DNA of 64,000 nt from Streptomyces sp. LBL (GCF_029893585.1 NZ_JARXYX010000013.1:155540-219539), one strand, 5' to 3'; positions 38,992 through 47,712 are shown, counted from the stretch's first letter. Notes: generated by a model from the sequence alone, not told the origin. Translations and numbers: made by a program.

Positions 38992-39005
38992 TGGCATCGT
39001 TGCCA
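38992..39005 (+). promoter_or_regulatory. dyad TGGCA-tcgt-TGCCA before xylF
   Basis: 5-bp arms with a CG-containing centre, 9 bases after the rok7B7 stop and about 100 bases before xylF. LacI-like in form; could be a second input on the xylF promoter. Confidence 0.35.
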
Positions 39006-39017
39006 ACCCGTTAAGGA

Positions 39018-39030
39018 TTTACTTCTTGAC
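39018..39030 (+). promoter_or_regulatory. Rok7B7 binding site before xylF
   Basis: TTTACTTCTTGAC fits all 13 positions of the Rok7B7 consensus as I recall it (TTKAMKHSTTSAV). It lies 75 bases before the xylF start in the rok7B7-xylF gap. Confidence 0.6.
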
Positions 39031-39104
39031 CTCGCACGTGTGGCCGAGTTGACTTCCAGCCACCTCGGCCGCAACGACGCGGCCTCGTCAGGGAGGTACC
39101 TGAA

Positions 39105-40217
39105 GTGAACACACGTATGCGTCGTGCAGCCGTTGCCGTCGCCGCCGGCGCCATGGCGGTCTCGCTCGCCGCCTGTGGCAGCGCCAAGGAATCCGGCAAC
39201 AAGGCCGACTCCTCCGGCTCCGCCTCGAAGGGCGACGACATCAAGGTCGGTCTGCTCCTTCCGGAGAACAAGACCGCGCGGTACGAGAAGTTCGACAAGC
39301 CCATGATCGAGAAGAAGATCAAGGAGCTCACGAACAACAAGGCCGAAGTCCTGTACAACAACGCGCGGCAGGACGCGAGCCTGCAGTCGCAGCAGGTCGA
39401 CACGATGATCACCAACAAGGTGGACGTGCTCATCGTGGACGCGGTGGACGCGAAGGCCATCAAGAACTCGATCCAGAAGGCCGTGGACCAGGGCATCAAG
39501 GTCGTCGCCTACGACCGCCTCGCCGAAGGCCCGATCAGCGCCTACACCTCCTTCGACAACGAGGAGGTCGGCCGGACCCAGGGCAAGGCCCTGCTGACCG
39601 CCCTGGGCGCCAAGGCCACCAAGTCCGCCAAGGTCGTCATGATCAACGGGTCGGTCACCGACCCGAACGCCGCCCAGTTCAAGAAGGGCGCCCACTCCGC
39701 CCTCGACGGCAAGGTCACCGTCGCCAAGGAGTTCGACACCAAGGAGTGGTCGCCGGACAACGCCAACTCCGAGATGGAGGCGGCGATCTCGGCGGTCGGC
39801 GGCAAGAACATCGCGGGCGTCTACTCCGCGAACGACGGCATGGCCGGCGGTATCATCACCGCCCTCAAGGCCGCAGGCCTCAAGGTCCCCGTCACCGGCC
39901 AGGACGCCGAACTCTCCGCCGTCCAGCGGATCATCGCCGGCGACCAGTACATGAGCGTGTTCAAGTCGTACCCGACGGAGGCCGGCATCGCCGGTGAGAT
40001 GGCCGTCGCGCTGGCCAAGGGCGAGAGCCTGGGCTCCATCGCCAAGGACAAGGCCTCCAGCGACAGCGCGAAGGACGTCCCGTCCGTCCTGGTCCCGGTC
40101 GTCTCGCTGACCAAGGACAACGTCAACGACACGGTCATCAAGGAAGGCTTCTACACCCCCGCCGAGATCTGCACGGGCAAGTACAAGGCCGCGTGCGACG
40201 CGGCCGGCATCAAGTAA
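39105..40217 (+). CDS. xylF: XylF-like sugar-binding lipoprotein
   Basis: 370-residue periplasmic-binding-protein-type I lipoprotein of the CUT2 class. Lipobox LAAC with Cys24 after a short basic signal; mature start ~SAKESGNKADSSGS linker. Ligand-binding motifs VGLLLPENKTARYEKFDKPMI, DAVDAKAIKNSIQ and YDRLAEGPISAYTSFDNEEVGRTQG identify the xylose-binding group. GTG 39105 follows GGAGGT. First gene of the xylFGH importer, with a 213-base gap before xylG that contains stem-loops. Confidence 0.92.
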   Translation: MNTRMRRAAVAVAAGAMAVSLAACGSAKESGNKADSSGSASKGDDIKVGLLLPENKTARYEKFDKPMIEKKIKELTNNKAEVLYNNARQDASLQSQQVDTMITNKVDVLIVDAVDAKAIKNSIQKAVDQGIKVVAYDRLAEGPISAYTSFDNEEVGRTQGKALLTALGAKATKSAKVVMINGSVTDPNAAQFKKGAHSALDGKVTVAKEFDTKEWSPDNANSEMEAAISAVGGKNIAGVYSANDGMAGGIITALKAAGLKVPVTGQDAELSAVQRIIAGDQYMSVFKSYPTEAGIAGEMAVALAKGESLGSIAKDKASSDSAKDVPSVLVPVVSLTKDNVNDTVIKEGFYTPAEICTGKYKAACDAAGIK

Positions 40218-40239
40218 GCAGCCTCACGTCCCTTGCCGC

Positions 40240-40269
40240 GTACGGGAGTTCGACCGTGGATTCCCGTAC
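40240..40269 (+). other. stem-loop between xylF and xylG
   Basis: GTACGGGA (40240-40247) and TCCCGTAC (40262-40269), perfect 8-bp arms. A second stem GCCCCGC-aagctcgtc-GCGGGGC follows at 40334-40356. They may stabilise the xylF end of the mRNA or attenuate xylGH, as in other binding-protein operons. Confidence 0.55.
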
Positions 40270-40430
40270 CGGGCTTCTCCCGCAGGGGACATGACTGCTT
40301 CCCAGGCTCGTCCGGCGGCCCGCACATCAGACAGCCCCGCAAGCTCGTCGCGGGGCACCGGACGGAACACCCCCCCGACTTCTTTCTGCACAACCTCCCG
40401 CCGGGTCAGGCGGCTTAGGAGATGGTTCAC

Positions 40431-41222
40431 GTGTCCGCTACGCCCGTGCTGGCGTTGCGCGGGGTCTCCAAGCGGTTCGGTGCCGTTCAGGCGCTCACCG
40501 ACGTAGAGCTTGAGGTCCACGCCGGTGAAGTGGTCGCCCTGGTGGGCGACAACGGCGCCGGAAAGTCCACGCTGGTGAAGACGATCGCCGGCGTGCACCC
40601 CATCGATGAGGGCGTCATCGAATGGGACGGCAGGTCCGTCCAGATCAACCGGCCGCACGACGCCCAGGCCCTGGGCATCGCGACCGTCTACCAGGACCTC
40701 GCGCTGTGCGACAACATCGACGTCGTCGGCAACCTCTTCCTCGGCCGTGAGCTGAAGAAGTGGGGCGTGCTCGACGAGGTCGAGATGGAGCGGCGCTCGC
40801 AGGAACTGCTGCGCACGCTGTCCATCCGTATCCCCAGCGTCCGTATCCCGATCGCCTCGCTCTCCGGCGGTCAGCGCCAGACCGTGGCCATCGCCCGTTC
40901 CATGCTCGGCGAGCCCAAGCTGGTCATCCTGGACGAGCCCACCGCCGCCCTCGGTGTCGAGCAGACCGCGCAGGTCCTCGACCTCGTCGAGCGGCTGCGT
41001 GAGCGCGGCCACGCGGTGATCCTCATCAGCCACAACATGGCCGACGTCAAGGCGGTGGCGGACAAGGTCGCCGTGCTGCGTCTGGGCCGCAACAACGGCG
41101 TCTTCGAGGTCAGGACGACCTCGCAGGAGGAGATCATCTCCGCCATCACCGGCGCCACCGAGAACGCCGTGACCCGTCGTGCCGCCCGCACGACCAGCAC
41201 GAACGGGGAGGTTTCCCAGTGA
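40431..41222 (+). CDS. xylG: XylG-like ABC transporter ATPase (single domain)
   Basis: 263-residue nucleotide-binding subunit. Walker A GDNGAGKST (39-47), Q-loop YQDLALCDN, signature LSGGQ (144-148), Walker B LVILDEP (164-170), H-loop ISHNM. GTG 40431 has AGGAG nine bases upstream, whereas ATG 40422 directly abuts AGGAG and is unlikely. CUT2 ATPases usually have two fused nucleotide-binding domains (~500 residues); this one has only one, so it must dimerise. Stop overlaps xylH start (GTGA). Confidence 0.92.
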   Translation: MSATPVLALRGVSKRFGAVQALTDVELEVHAGEVVALVGDNGAGKSTLVKTIAGVHPIDEGVIEWDGRSVQINRPHDAQALGIATVYQDLALCDNIDVVGNLFLGRELKKWGVLDEVEMERRSQELLRTLSIRIPSVRIPIASLSGGQRQTVAIARSMLGEPKLVILDEPTAALGVEQTAQVLDLVERLRERGHAVILISHNMADVKAVADKVAVLRLGRNNGVFEVRTTSQEEIISAITGATENAVTRRAARTTSTNGEVSQ

Positions 41223-42508
41223 GCGTCGACAAGACCTCCGTGACACAGGACGACGCCGTCGACAACCCCGAGGCCGCCGCCGCCGCGGTGACCGCGGTCG
41301 ACCCCCGGCTGCTCGTCCGCGAGCAGGGACTGACGGGCTACCTCGGTGAGTTCAAGCGCAAGATGAAGACCGGCGAGCTCGGCTCGATCCCGGTCGTCAT
41401 CGGCCTGATCATCATCTGCGTCGTCTTCCAGAGCCTGAATTCCAACTTCCTGTCCGCGCAGAACCTCAGCGACATCACCGTCACGATGGTCGGCACGGGC
41501 ATGATCTCCGTCGGCATCGTCTTCGTACTGCTGCTCGGCGAGATCGACCTGTCCGTCGGCTCGGTCAGCGGTGCGGCCAGCGCCATCGCGGCCGTCCTCG
41601 CGGTCAACCAGGGCTGGCCCGAGTGGGTGGCGGTGCTCGTCGCCGTCGCCGCGGGCGCGGCCATCGGCGCGGCGCACGGCTTCTTCTTCGCGGTGCTCGG
41701 CGCCCCCGCCTTCGCCGTGACCCTGGCCGGTCTGCTGTTCTGGCTGGGCTTCATGCTCAAGATCCTGGGCGAGAACGGCACGATCAACCTCGACAGCGAG
41801 GGGCTGATCGGCAAGCTGACCACGTACTTCTTCGCGGACGTGGCCGCCGCGTACGCGCTGGCCACGGTCGTGGTCGCGGTGTTCTTCCTCACCTCGTTCC
41901 TGGGCAACCGGCGCCGGGAGGCGGCGGGCGTCCCGTCCCGGCCGCTCAGCGACACGGTCCTGCGGACGGTGCTGCTCGCCGTCGTCGCCTTCGCCGCGGC
42001 CTACATGTACAACCAGTACAAGGGTCTGCCCCTGGCCACGGTGGTCTTCCTGGTGTTCCTGATCGCGACCGACTTCGTGCTGCGGCGCACCGCGTACGGC
42101 CGCAAGATCTTCGCGCTCGGCGGCAGTGTCGAGGCGTCCCGGCGTGCGGGCATCAACGTCACCGCGGTCCGGGTCTCGGTCTTCGCGGTCTCCGGCGGCC
42201 TCGCGGCGGTCGGCGGTCTGTTCCTGGCGTCGAAGATCGCGTCGGCCAACCAGAGCGCCGGTACCGGTGACCTGCTGATGAACGCGATCGCCGCGGCGGT
42301 GATCGGCGGTACGTCGCTGTTCGGCGGACGCGGGCGGACATGGAACGCGCTGCTCGGTGTGCTGGTGATCGTGTCCATCCAGTACGGGCTGCAGCTGGAG
42401 TCCATCGCCGAGCCGGTGAAGTACATGATCACCGCGGCGGTTCTGCTGACGACGGTGGTCATCGACTCCATCACACGCAAGACGCAGAAGACCGCGGGCC
42501 GAGCCTGA
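41219..42508 (+). CDS. xylH: XylH-like sugar ABC transporter permease
   Basis: 429-residue CUT2 (BPD_transp_2) permease with about ten hydrophobic segments between residues 60 and 420. GEIDLSVGSVSGAASA near residue 105 and the FALGGSVEASRRAGINVTAVR loop near 295 are family marks. The N-terminal 45 residues are polar and acidic. Translationally coupled to xylG by the GTGA overlap. Confidence 0.93.
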   Translation: MSVDKTSVTQDDAVDNPEAAAAAVTAVDPRLLVREQGLTGYLGEFKRKMKTGELGSIPVVIGLIIICVVFQSLNSNFLSAQNLSDITVTMVGTGMISVGIVFVLLLGEIDLSVGSVSGAASAIAAVLAVNQGWPEWVAVLVAVAAGAAIGAAHGFFFAVLGAPAFAVTLAGLLFWLGFMLKILGENGTINLDSEGLIGKLTTYFFADVAAAYALATVVVAVFFLTSFLGNRRREAAGVPSRPLSDTVLRTVLLAVVAFAAAYMYNQYKGLPLATVVFLVFLIATDFVLRRTAYGRKIFALGGSVEASRRAGINVTAVRVSVFAVSGGLAAVGGLFLASKIASANQSAGTGDLLMNAIAAAVIGGTSLFGGRGRTWNALLGVLVIVSIQYGLQLESIAEPVKYMITAAVLLTTVVIDSITRKTQKTAGRA

Positions 42509-42509
42509 G

Positions 42510-42590
42510 CGCCTCAGGGGCGCGGTGCTCTGCCGACCGCCGGTGGTTGTGGCTGGTCACGCGGTTCCCCGAGCCCCTGAGGGGCGTCCT
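42510..42590. repeat. Streptomyces intergenic repeat (GGGGCGCGG... type)
   Basis: Bounded by CTCAGGGGC (42513-42521) and GCCCCTGAG (42573-42581). The minus strand reads GGGGCTCGGGGAACCGCGTG then ACCAGCCACAACC, the form of a widespread Streptomyces palindromic repeat usually found just after genes. It can fold as a long hairpin at the xylH end. Confidence 0.7.
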
Positions 42591-42619
42591 GTGCCCGGTG
42601 CCTTTCAGGCGCCGGGCAC
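42591..42619 (+). terminator. 12-bp stem after xylH
   Basis: GTGCCCGGTGCC (42591-42602), loop TTTCA, GGCGCCGGGCAC (42608-42619), with one G-T pair. Ends the xyl operon before dxs. Confidence 0.7.
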
Positions 42620-42761
42620 CGTCATGTCGTAGAACCGCACATCCTGGGTACAGCCGATCGCGTGACGTATCGCCAGTGCCCGGGCTTCGGGCGCAAAGGC
42701 GGAACATTAGACTCGACACGCCCGGAAACAGCTCGATCAGCTCTATTGCAAGGAGGCACGG

Positions 42762-44723
42762 GTGCCGCTGCTGACCCGCATCAGGGGACCGCGCGATCTG
42801 GACCGGCTCAGCCTGGAGGAGCTCGATCAGCTGGCCGAGGAGATCCGCACCTTCCTCGTCGCAGAAGTCTCCAAGACCGGCGGCCACCTCGGCCCCAACC
42901 TCGGTGTGGTCGAGCTCACCATCGCCCTGCACCGGGTGTTCGAATCGCCCAAGGACAAGGTGCTCTGGGACACCGGGCACCAGTCCTACGTCCACAAGCT
43001 GCTGACCGGCCGCCAGGACTTCTCCCGGCTGAAGATGAAGGGCGGCCTGTCCGGCTACCCCTCCCAGGCCGAGTCCGAGCACGACATCATCGAGAACAGC
43101 CACGCCTCCACGGTCCTCGGCTGGGCCGACGGCCTCGCCAAGGCCAACCAGATCCGCAAGCGTGACGACCATGTGGTCGCCGTGATCGGTGACGGCGCCC
43201 TCACCGGCGGCATGGCCTGGGAGGCCCTCAACAACATCGCCGACGGGGACCGCCCGCTGGTCATCGTCGTCAACGACAACGAGCGGTCCTACGCGCCGAC
43301 CATCGGCGGCCTCGCCAACCACCTCGCGACGCTGCGGACCACCGAAGGCTACGAGCGGTTCCTCGCCCGCACGAAGGAAGTGCTGGAGCGGACCCCCGTC
43401 GTCGGCAGGCCGCTGTACGAGACCCTGCACGGCGCCAAGAAGGGCTTCAAGGACTTCATCGCGCCCCAGGGCATGTTCGAGGACCTCGGCCTGAAGTACG
43501 TCGGTCCGATCGACGGCCACGACATCGAGGCCCTGGAGTCCGCGCTGGCCCGCGCCAAACGCTTCGGCGGACCCGTCATCGTGCACTGCCTCACCGAGAA
43601 GGGCCGCGGCTACCAGCCCGCCCTCCAGGACGAGGCCGACCGCTTCCACGGCATCGGCCCCATCCACCCGGACACGGGCCTGCCGGTCAAGGTCTCGGGC
43701 GCCGACTGGACCTCCGTCTTCGGCGACGAGATGGTCCGGCTCGGCAAGGAGCGCGACGACATCGTCGCGATCACCGCGGCGATGCTGCAGCCCGTCGGCC
43801 TGAAGAAGTTCGCGGACGCCTTCCCGGACCGCATCCACGACGTCGGCATCGCGGAGCAGCACGGCGCCGTCTCCGCGGCGGGCCTCGCCACGGGCGGTCT
43901 GCATCCGGTCTTCGCGGTGTACGCCACCTTCCTCAACCGCGCCTTCGACCAGGTCCTCATGGACGTCGCCCTCCACAAGTGCGGGGTGACCTTCGTACTG
44001 GACCGGGCCGGTGTCACCGGCACCGACGGCGCCTCCCACAACGGCATGTGGGACATGTCGATCCTCCAGGTCGTGCCGGGCCTCAGGCTGGCCGCCCCGC
44101 GCGACGCCGACCAGGTCCGCGCGCAGCTGCGTGAGGCCGTCGCCGTCGAGGACGCGCCGACCGTGGTCCGCTTCTCGAAGGGCGCCGTCGGCCCCGCCGT
44201 ACCCGCCGTCGGCCGCGTCGGCGGCATGGACGTCCTGCGCGAGCCGGGGACGGACACCCCCGACGTGCTCCTCGTCTCCGTGGGCGCCCTCGCGCCGATG
44301 TGCCTGGAGATCGCGAACCTGCTCGACAAGCAGGGCATCTCCACCACCGTCGTCGACCCGCGCTGGGTCAAGCCCGTCGACGAGGCCATGGCCCCCCTCG
44401 CGGAACGGCACCGCGTGGTCGTCACCGTCGAGGACAACTCCCGTGTCGGCGGCGTCGGTTCGACGATCGCGCAGGCCCTGCGGGACGCGGGCGTCGACGT
44501 ACCGCTGCGTGACTTCGGGATCCCGCCGCGCTTCCTCGACCACGCCTCCCGCGCGGAGGTGATGGCCGAGATCGGGCTGACCGCGCCCGACATCGCCCGT
44601 CAGGTCACCGGACTGGTCTCCCAGCTGGACGGCCTCACCCACGCACGGCTCCGCTCGAACGGGGGGACCACCATCAGCCGCCCGGCGGCCGACGTCGACT
44701 CGGTGGAGCCCGCCCGCGACTGA
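42762..44723 (+). CDS. dxs: 1-deoxy-D-xylulose-5-phosphate synthase
   Basis: 653-residue thiamine-diphosphate transketolase-like enzyme making DXP from pyruvate and glyceraldehyde-3-P, the entry step of the MEP isoprenoid pathway. GDGALTGGMAWEALNN...NDN (about residues 144-172) is the ThDP motif; WDTGHQSYVHKLLTGR, DRAGVTGTDGASHNGMWD and the C-terminal NSRVGGVGS domain are complete. GTG 42762 follows AAGGAGG. TAGACT at 42707-42712 is a candidate -10. Streptomyces often carry two dxs copies; this is the copy beside the xyl genes. Confidence 0.98.
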   Translation: MPLLTRIRGPRDLDRLSLEELDQLAEEIRTFLVAEVSKTGGHLGPNLGVVELTIALHRVFESPKDKVLWDTGHQSYVHKLLTGRQDFSRLKMKGGLSGYPSQAESEHDIIENSHASTVLGWADGLAKANQIRKRDDHVVAVIGDGALTGGMAWEALNNIADGDRPLVIVVNDNERSYAPTIGGLANHLATLRTTEGYERFLARTKEVLERTPVVGRPLYETLHGAKKGFKDFIAPQGMFEDLGLKYVGPIDGHDIEALESALARAKRFGGPVIVHCLTEKGRGYQPALQDEADRFHGIGPIHPDTGLPVKVSGADWTSVFGDEMVRLGKERDDIVAITAAMLQPVGLKKFADAFPDRIHDVGIAEQHGAVSAAGLATGGLHPVFAVYATFLNRAFDQVLMDVALHKCGVTFVLDRAGVTGTDGASHNGMWDMSILQVVPGLRLAAPRDADQVRAQLREAVAVEDAPTVVRFSKGAVGPAVPAVGRVGGMDVLREPGTDTPDVLLVSVGALAPMCLEIANLLDKQGISTTVVDPRWVKPVDEAMAPLAERHRVVVTVEDNSRVGGVGSTIAQALRDAGVDVPLRDFGIPPRFLDHASRAEVMAEIGLTAPDIARQVTGLVSQLDGLTHARLRSNGGTTISRPAADVDSVEPARD

Positions 44724-44730
44724 CCGACCC

Positions 44731-44776
44731 GAAGGGCCGGCAGGACCACTCCTCGCGGTGGTCCTGCCGGCCCTTC
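44731..44776. terminator. 19-bp perfect stem, bidirectional
   Basis: GAAGGGCCGGCAGGACCAC (44731-44749) and its exact complement (44758-44776) around an 8-base loop, between convergent dxs and the NYN gene. Confidence 0.85.
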
Positions 44777-44847
44777 GCGTGCATCCGTCCCCGCCGGCGG
44801 GACCGGGGGATACGCACCACGCCGTACCGCCGGGCAGCGGCGGACGA

Positions 44848-45270
44848 TCAGCCGCGTACTGCCCGTGGCCCGGTGACTTCGGCTCCGAACTCCTGCACCC
44901 GGCGCCGCAGTTCACGGTCGGCCGTCACCACCAGGACGGGGCGGCCGGCGGCCTTCTGGGCCAGCTCCACGATGTGGTCGTCCCCGCTGCCGGGTGCGGC
45001 TTCGAGCCGTACACCCGGTACGGACTCCACTCCGCGCGCAGCGCCCTCGACGACGAGGACGACGTCCAGCGGCCCGGGACACCCGGGCAGCCCGGAGTTT
45101 GCGTACGTCACCAGCCGGTCCCGCAGGCGCTCGGCGGCCGCGCGCCGGTCGCGCCACCAGCCGTCGGGCACGGATCCGACGACGTTCGCGCCGTCCACGA
45201 TGAGCAGCGGGAGGGGAGCTGCCGGGTGCGTGCCGCCCCCAGTGCCTCGGTCGTCGGTGTCGTCCGCCAT
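44848..45270 (-). CDS. NYN/PIN-like domain RNase-type protein
   Basis: 140-residue protein with a PIN-like NYN fold: the first acidic motif LLIVDGANVVGSVPDGWWRDRRAAAERL (about 22-49), SGDDHIVELAQ (about 95-105) and VVTADRELRRRVQEFGAEV (about 113-131), three Asp positions typical of metal-dependent nucleases. Located just before the polymer locus on the minus strand, four bases after the end of the membrane protein gene, so possibly cotranscribed with it. Cellular RNA target unknown. Confidence 0.8.
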   Translation of the reverse strand: MADDTDDRGTGGGTHPAAPLPLLIVDGANVVGSVPDGWWRDRRAAAERLRDRLVTYANSGLPGCPGPLDVVLVVEGAARGVESVPGVRLEAAPGSGDDHIVELAQKAAGRPVLVVTADRELRRRVQEFGAEVTGPRAVRG

Positions 45271-45274
45271 GACC

Positions 45275-46249
45275 TCAGGTTGTCACAGCGGCCCTCGCCC
45301 AGCGGCGTGTGACCTCGCTGACCGCAGTGACCGAGCGGGCGGCGGGCGCCCCGCCGGCGCGCGCCTCCGGGGCGAACTCGACGTGCAGGAACGGCACGTT
45401 CGCGGTGTCGGCGGCCTGGCCCTCCACGTTCTGCTGACCCTCCAGCGGGCAGCTCCGCACCCAGGCCCGGCACACCTGGAAGCCGTCCGTGCGCAGGGCG
45501 TCGGCCAGCCTGCGACCGTCCGCGCGGCCCGCCGATCCGGCACCGGTGGAGGCGACCACGTCGTAGCCGGGGGCCGAGGAGGCGGCCATGCCGTGCAACT
45601 GGACCCCGGGGACCCCGCGGCGGACCAGCTCGGCGCAGACGGCGTAGAAGACGGTGTCCCGGCGGTGCGCCACGTCCGCGGAGTCACCGCGTCCGGCTTT
45701 GCGATGTGCGCCTGCGAGCACCATGACACCCCCGGGGGAGTCGCGCAGGACCCGCACGCCCAGCTGCTCGGTGCCATGGTCGGCGACCGGGTGAGGGACC
45801 TGGACCGACCAGCGCGCAGGGTGGTCCAGATCGACGTAGATCCGGCCCCAGCCGCGCGGTGTCACGGCGGCGTCGGCGCGGTCGGCCACTTCGGCGTAGC
45901 GGTGTTCGGAGACCCGGTCGAAGAGCGTGCGCACCGTGAAGTCATGTGAGGAAAGCACCTGTTCCGCTTTTTCGCGGTGGCCGTCCAGGAGCAGACCGAC
46001 GCCTTCGGCGATGGCGGTGCGGTCCGCTCGGCGGGGTGGGCGATAGCCTTGGCCCGGGCCGAACCGGCTGGTGTAGTCCGCCACCTCGCGCGCCAGGTCG
46101 ACCTGCTGGGCGCCCGCGCCGGGGCGGGCACTCACCTCCCCGCCTCCGTCGCGGGCAGCGCGGAGTACGACGGTCAGCACACTGGCGAGACCGGCGATGA
46201 CCAGCAGAATTGTTGCGATCGTTATGATTCGCGGGCGAGTGGCTCTCAT
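45275..46249 (-). CDS. membrane-anchored extracytoplasmic protein, possible hydrolase
   Basis: 324 residues with a single N-terminal membrane helix (residues ~7-29, IITIATILLVIAGLASVLTVV) and an extracytoplasmic domain. No family recognised with certainty. Suggestive pieces are PHPVADHGTEQLG, VMVLAGAHRK, VPGVQLHGM and FLHVEF: spaced His/Glu residues that could bind a metal as in carboxypeptidase-like or polyglutamate-hydrolase folds. Divergent from capA with only 20 bases between starts, so it belongs to the polymer locus. Function is inferred from context. Confidence 0.55.
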   Translation of the reverse strand: MRATRPRIITIATILLVIAGLASVLTVVLRAARDGGGEVSARPGAGAQQVDLAREVADYTSRFGPGQGYRPPRRADRTAIAEGVGLLLDGHREKAEQVLSSHDFTVRTLFDRVSEHRYAEVADRADAAVTPRGWGRIYVDLDHPARWSVQVPHPVADHGTEQLGVRVLRDSPGGVMVLAGAHRKAGRGDSADVAHRRDTVFYAVCAELVRRGVPGVQLHGMAASSAPGYDVVASTGAGSAGRADGRRLADALRTDGFQVCRAWVRSCPLEGQQNVEGQAADTANVPFLHVEFAPEARAGGAPAARSVTAVSEVTRRWARAAVTT

Positions 46250-46254
46250 GGTTG

Positions 46255-46264
46255 TATCAAGATA
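46255..46264. promoter_or_regulatory. shared divergent core TATC-AA-GATA
   Basis: TATCAAGATA sits in the 20 bases between the two divergent starts (46249 minus, 46270 plus). Read on the minus strand it gives TATCTT 10-15 bases before the ATG, a usable -10 for a leaderless mRNA. Neither start has a good Shine-Dalgarno. Confidence 0.45.
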
Positions 46265-46269
46265 TCCCG

Positions 46270-47487
46270 GTGAAAATATGCCGTAGCCGCACCCTGTTGA
46301 CCCTGCTGAGCCCGCTTCTCCTCGTCGCCGCCGTCGCCGGCTGCGGCCTTGTCCCGGACGAGGGGGGCGACCAGGGTGGCGGACGTTCCTTCACCGTCGC
46401 GGCGACCGGGGACATCCTGATGCATCCCGAGTTGATCGACCAGGCCCGCAAGGACGCCAAGCGCACCGGCAAGGGCGTGGACGGGCTGGACTTCGGGCCG
46501 ATGATGGCCGGGATCAAGCCGCTGATCAGCAAGGCGGACCTGGGGATCTGTCACTTCGAACCGGTGGTGGGCACGGCAACGGGCCCGTTCGAGGGCTTCC
46601 CGGACTTCCAGGTGCCCCCGCAGGTCGCGAAGACGGTCAAGGACGTCGGCTACGACACCTGCTCCACCGCCTCCAACCACACGCTGGACCACGGATACAC
46701 GGGCGTGAAGCGAACCCTGGACGCGCTGGACGCCGCCGATGTGAAGCACACGGGCTCCTTCCGCACGGAGAAGGAGTCGCTCACCCCGCTGATCATGAAC
46801 GTCAAGGGCGTGAAGGTCGCGCAGATATCGTTCGCGTACGGCTTCAACGAGCCGCACACGATGCCGAAGGACAAGCCCTGGCTCGCCAACCAGCAGAGCC
46901 TCGCCGGGATCAAGGCCGCCGAGCAGCGCGCCCGCAAGGCCGGCGCCGAAGTGGTGATCCTCTCCATCCACTGGGGTCACGAGCACCAGCCGACCCCCAC
47001 CGCCGCGCAGATCTCCTTCGCCCGGCAGCTCGCCCGGCGCACCGGCATCAACCTCGTCATCGGCTGCCACGCGCATGTCGTGCAGCCGATGGAGAAGGTC
47101 GACGGGCTCTGGGTCGCGTACGGCATGGGCAACCAGATCGCCCGGCACGCGCAGCCGACGGGCCTGACCGAGGAGGGCCTGACCGCCTGGTTCAAGTTCA
47201 CCGAGCGCGGCAAGGGCCACTGGGACATCCAGCCGAGCTTCGAGCCGACCATGCTGCAGATCCCGCCGGACGCGGTGAACGCCACGGACGGCGGCAAGGC
47301 GGCCTACACCGAGGACGACGCCCGGGACTACCGTCTGCTGGACGTGCCGGCCGCGCTCCAGGACGACGACGGTCTCACGGACCGTCAGAAGTCCCGACTG
47401 CGACTCGCCTTCGAGCGCACCGAGGGCACCCTGAACAACCGCGGCGCGGCCAAGGACGGACTGAAGCCGCTGACCCCGTTGCCCTGA
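46270..47487 (+). CDS. capA: CapA/PgsA-family polyglutamate export lipoprotein
   Basis: 405-residue CapA-type metallophosphatase-fold protein. Lipobox VAGC with Cys25 anchors it to the membrane outside. Family motifs: ATGDILMHPEL, CHFEPVVG, ASNHTLDHGYTG, IHWGHEHQPTP, GCHAHVVQPMEKVDG, YGMGNQ. CapA/PgsA works with PgsB and PgsC in poly-gamma-glutamate synthesis and transport. GTG 46270 gives VKICRSRTLLTLL; an in-frame TTG at 46252 is a possible longer start. The rest of the cluster follows 226 bases later on the same strand. Confidence 0.88.
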   Translation: MKICRSRTLLTLLSPLLLVAAVAGCGLVPDEGGDQGGGRSFTVAATGDILMHPELIDQARKDAKRTGKGVDGLDFGPMMAGIKPLISKADLGICHFEPVVGTATGPFEGFPDFQVPPQVAKTVKDVGYDTCSTASNHTLDHGYTGVKRTLDALDAADVKHTGSFRTEKESLTPLIMNVKGVKVAQISFAYGFNEPHTMPKDKPWLANQQSLAGIKAAEQRARKAGAEVVILSIHWGHEHQPTPTAAQISFARQLARRTGINLVIGCHAHVVQPMEKVDGLWVAYGMGNQIARHAQPTGLTEEGLTAWFKFTERGKGHWDIQPSFEPTMLQIPPDAVNATDGGKAAYTEDDARDYRLLDVPAALQDDDGLTDRQKSRLRLAFERTEGTLNNRGAAKDGLKPLTPLP

Positions 47488-47712
47488 CAGCGGCGAAGGC
47501 CCGCGCGAGGCGCACGTCTACCCACTCCTGACCGCATAAACGCGACTGTTGCGCAGCTCACATCTGTAACTGGACAACCTTGCAGGACTATTGACCGTCT
47601 GAGTGCTGCGGATACACGTGAGAAACAAACTGTGTCTGCCAGATACACACATGCGAAACAGCCCTGCGTCTCGTGCGGACCGACCACCCGCATGCCCTGA
47701 GAGGACCCTCCC
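47488..47712 (+). other. promoter region of the pgs operon
   Basis: 225 bases, AT-richer than the genes. TTGACC (47591-47596) with TACACG 16 bases on (47613-47618) is a possible promoter. TGTGT (47630s) and ACACA flank CTGCCAGAT as a small dyad. GAGAGGA precedes the next gene start. Confidence 0.4.

Noticed and set aside
46270..47487. CapA protein as a stand-alone phosphatase unrelated to polymers
   Set aside because: Possible from fold alone, but clustering with PgsB and PgsC makes the polymer role much more likely.
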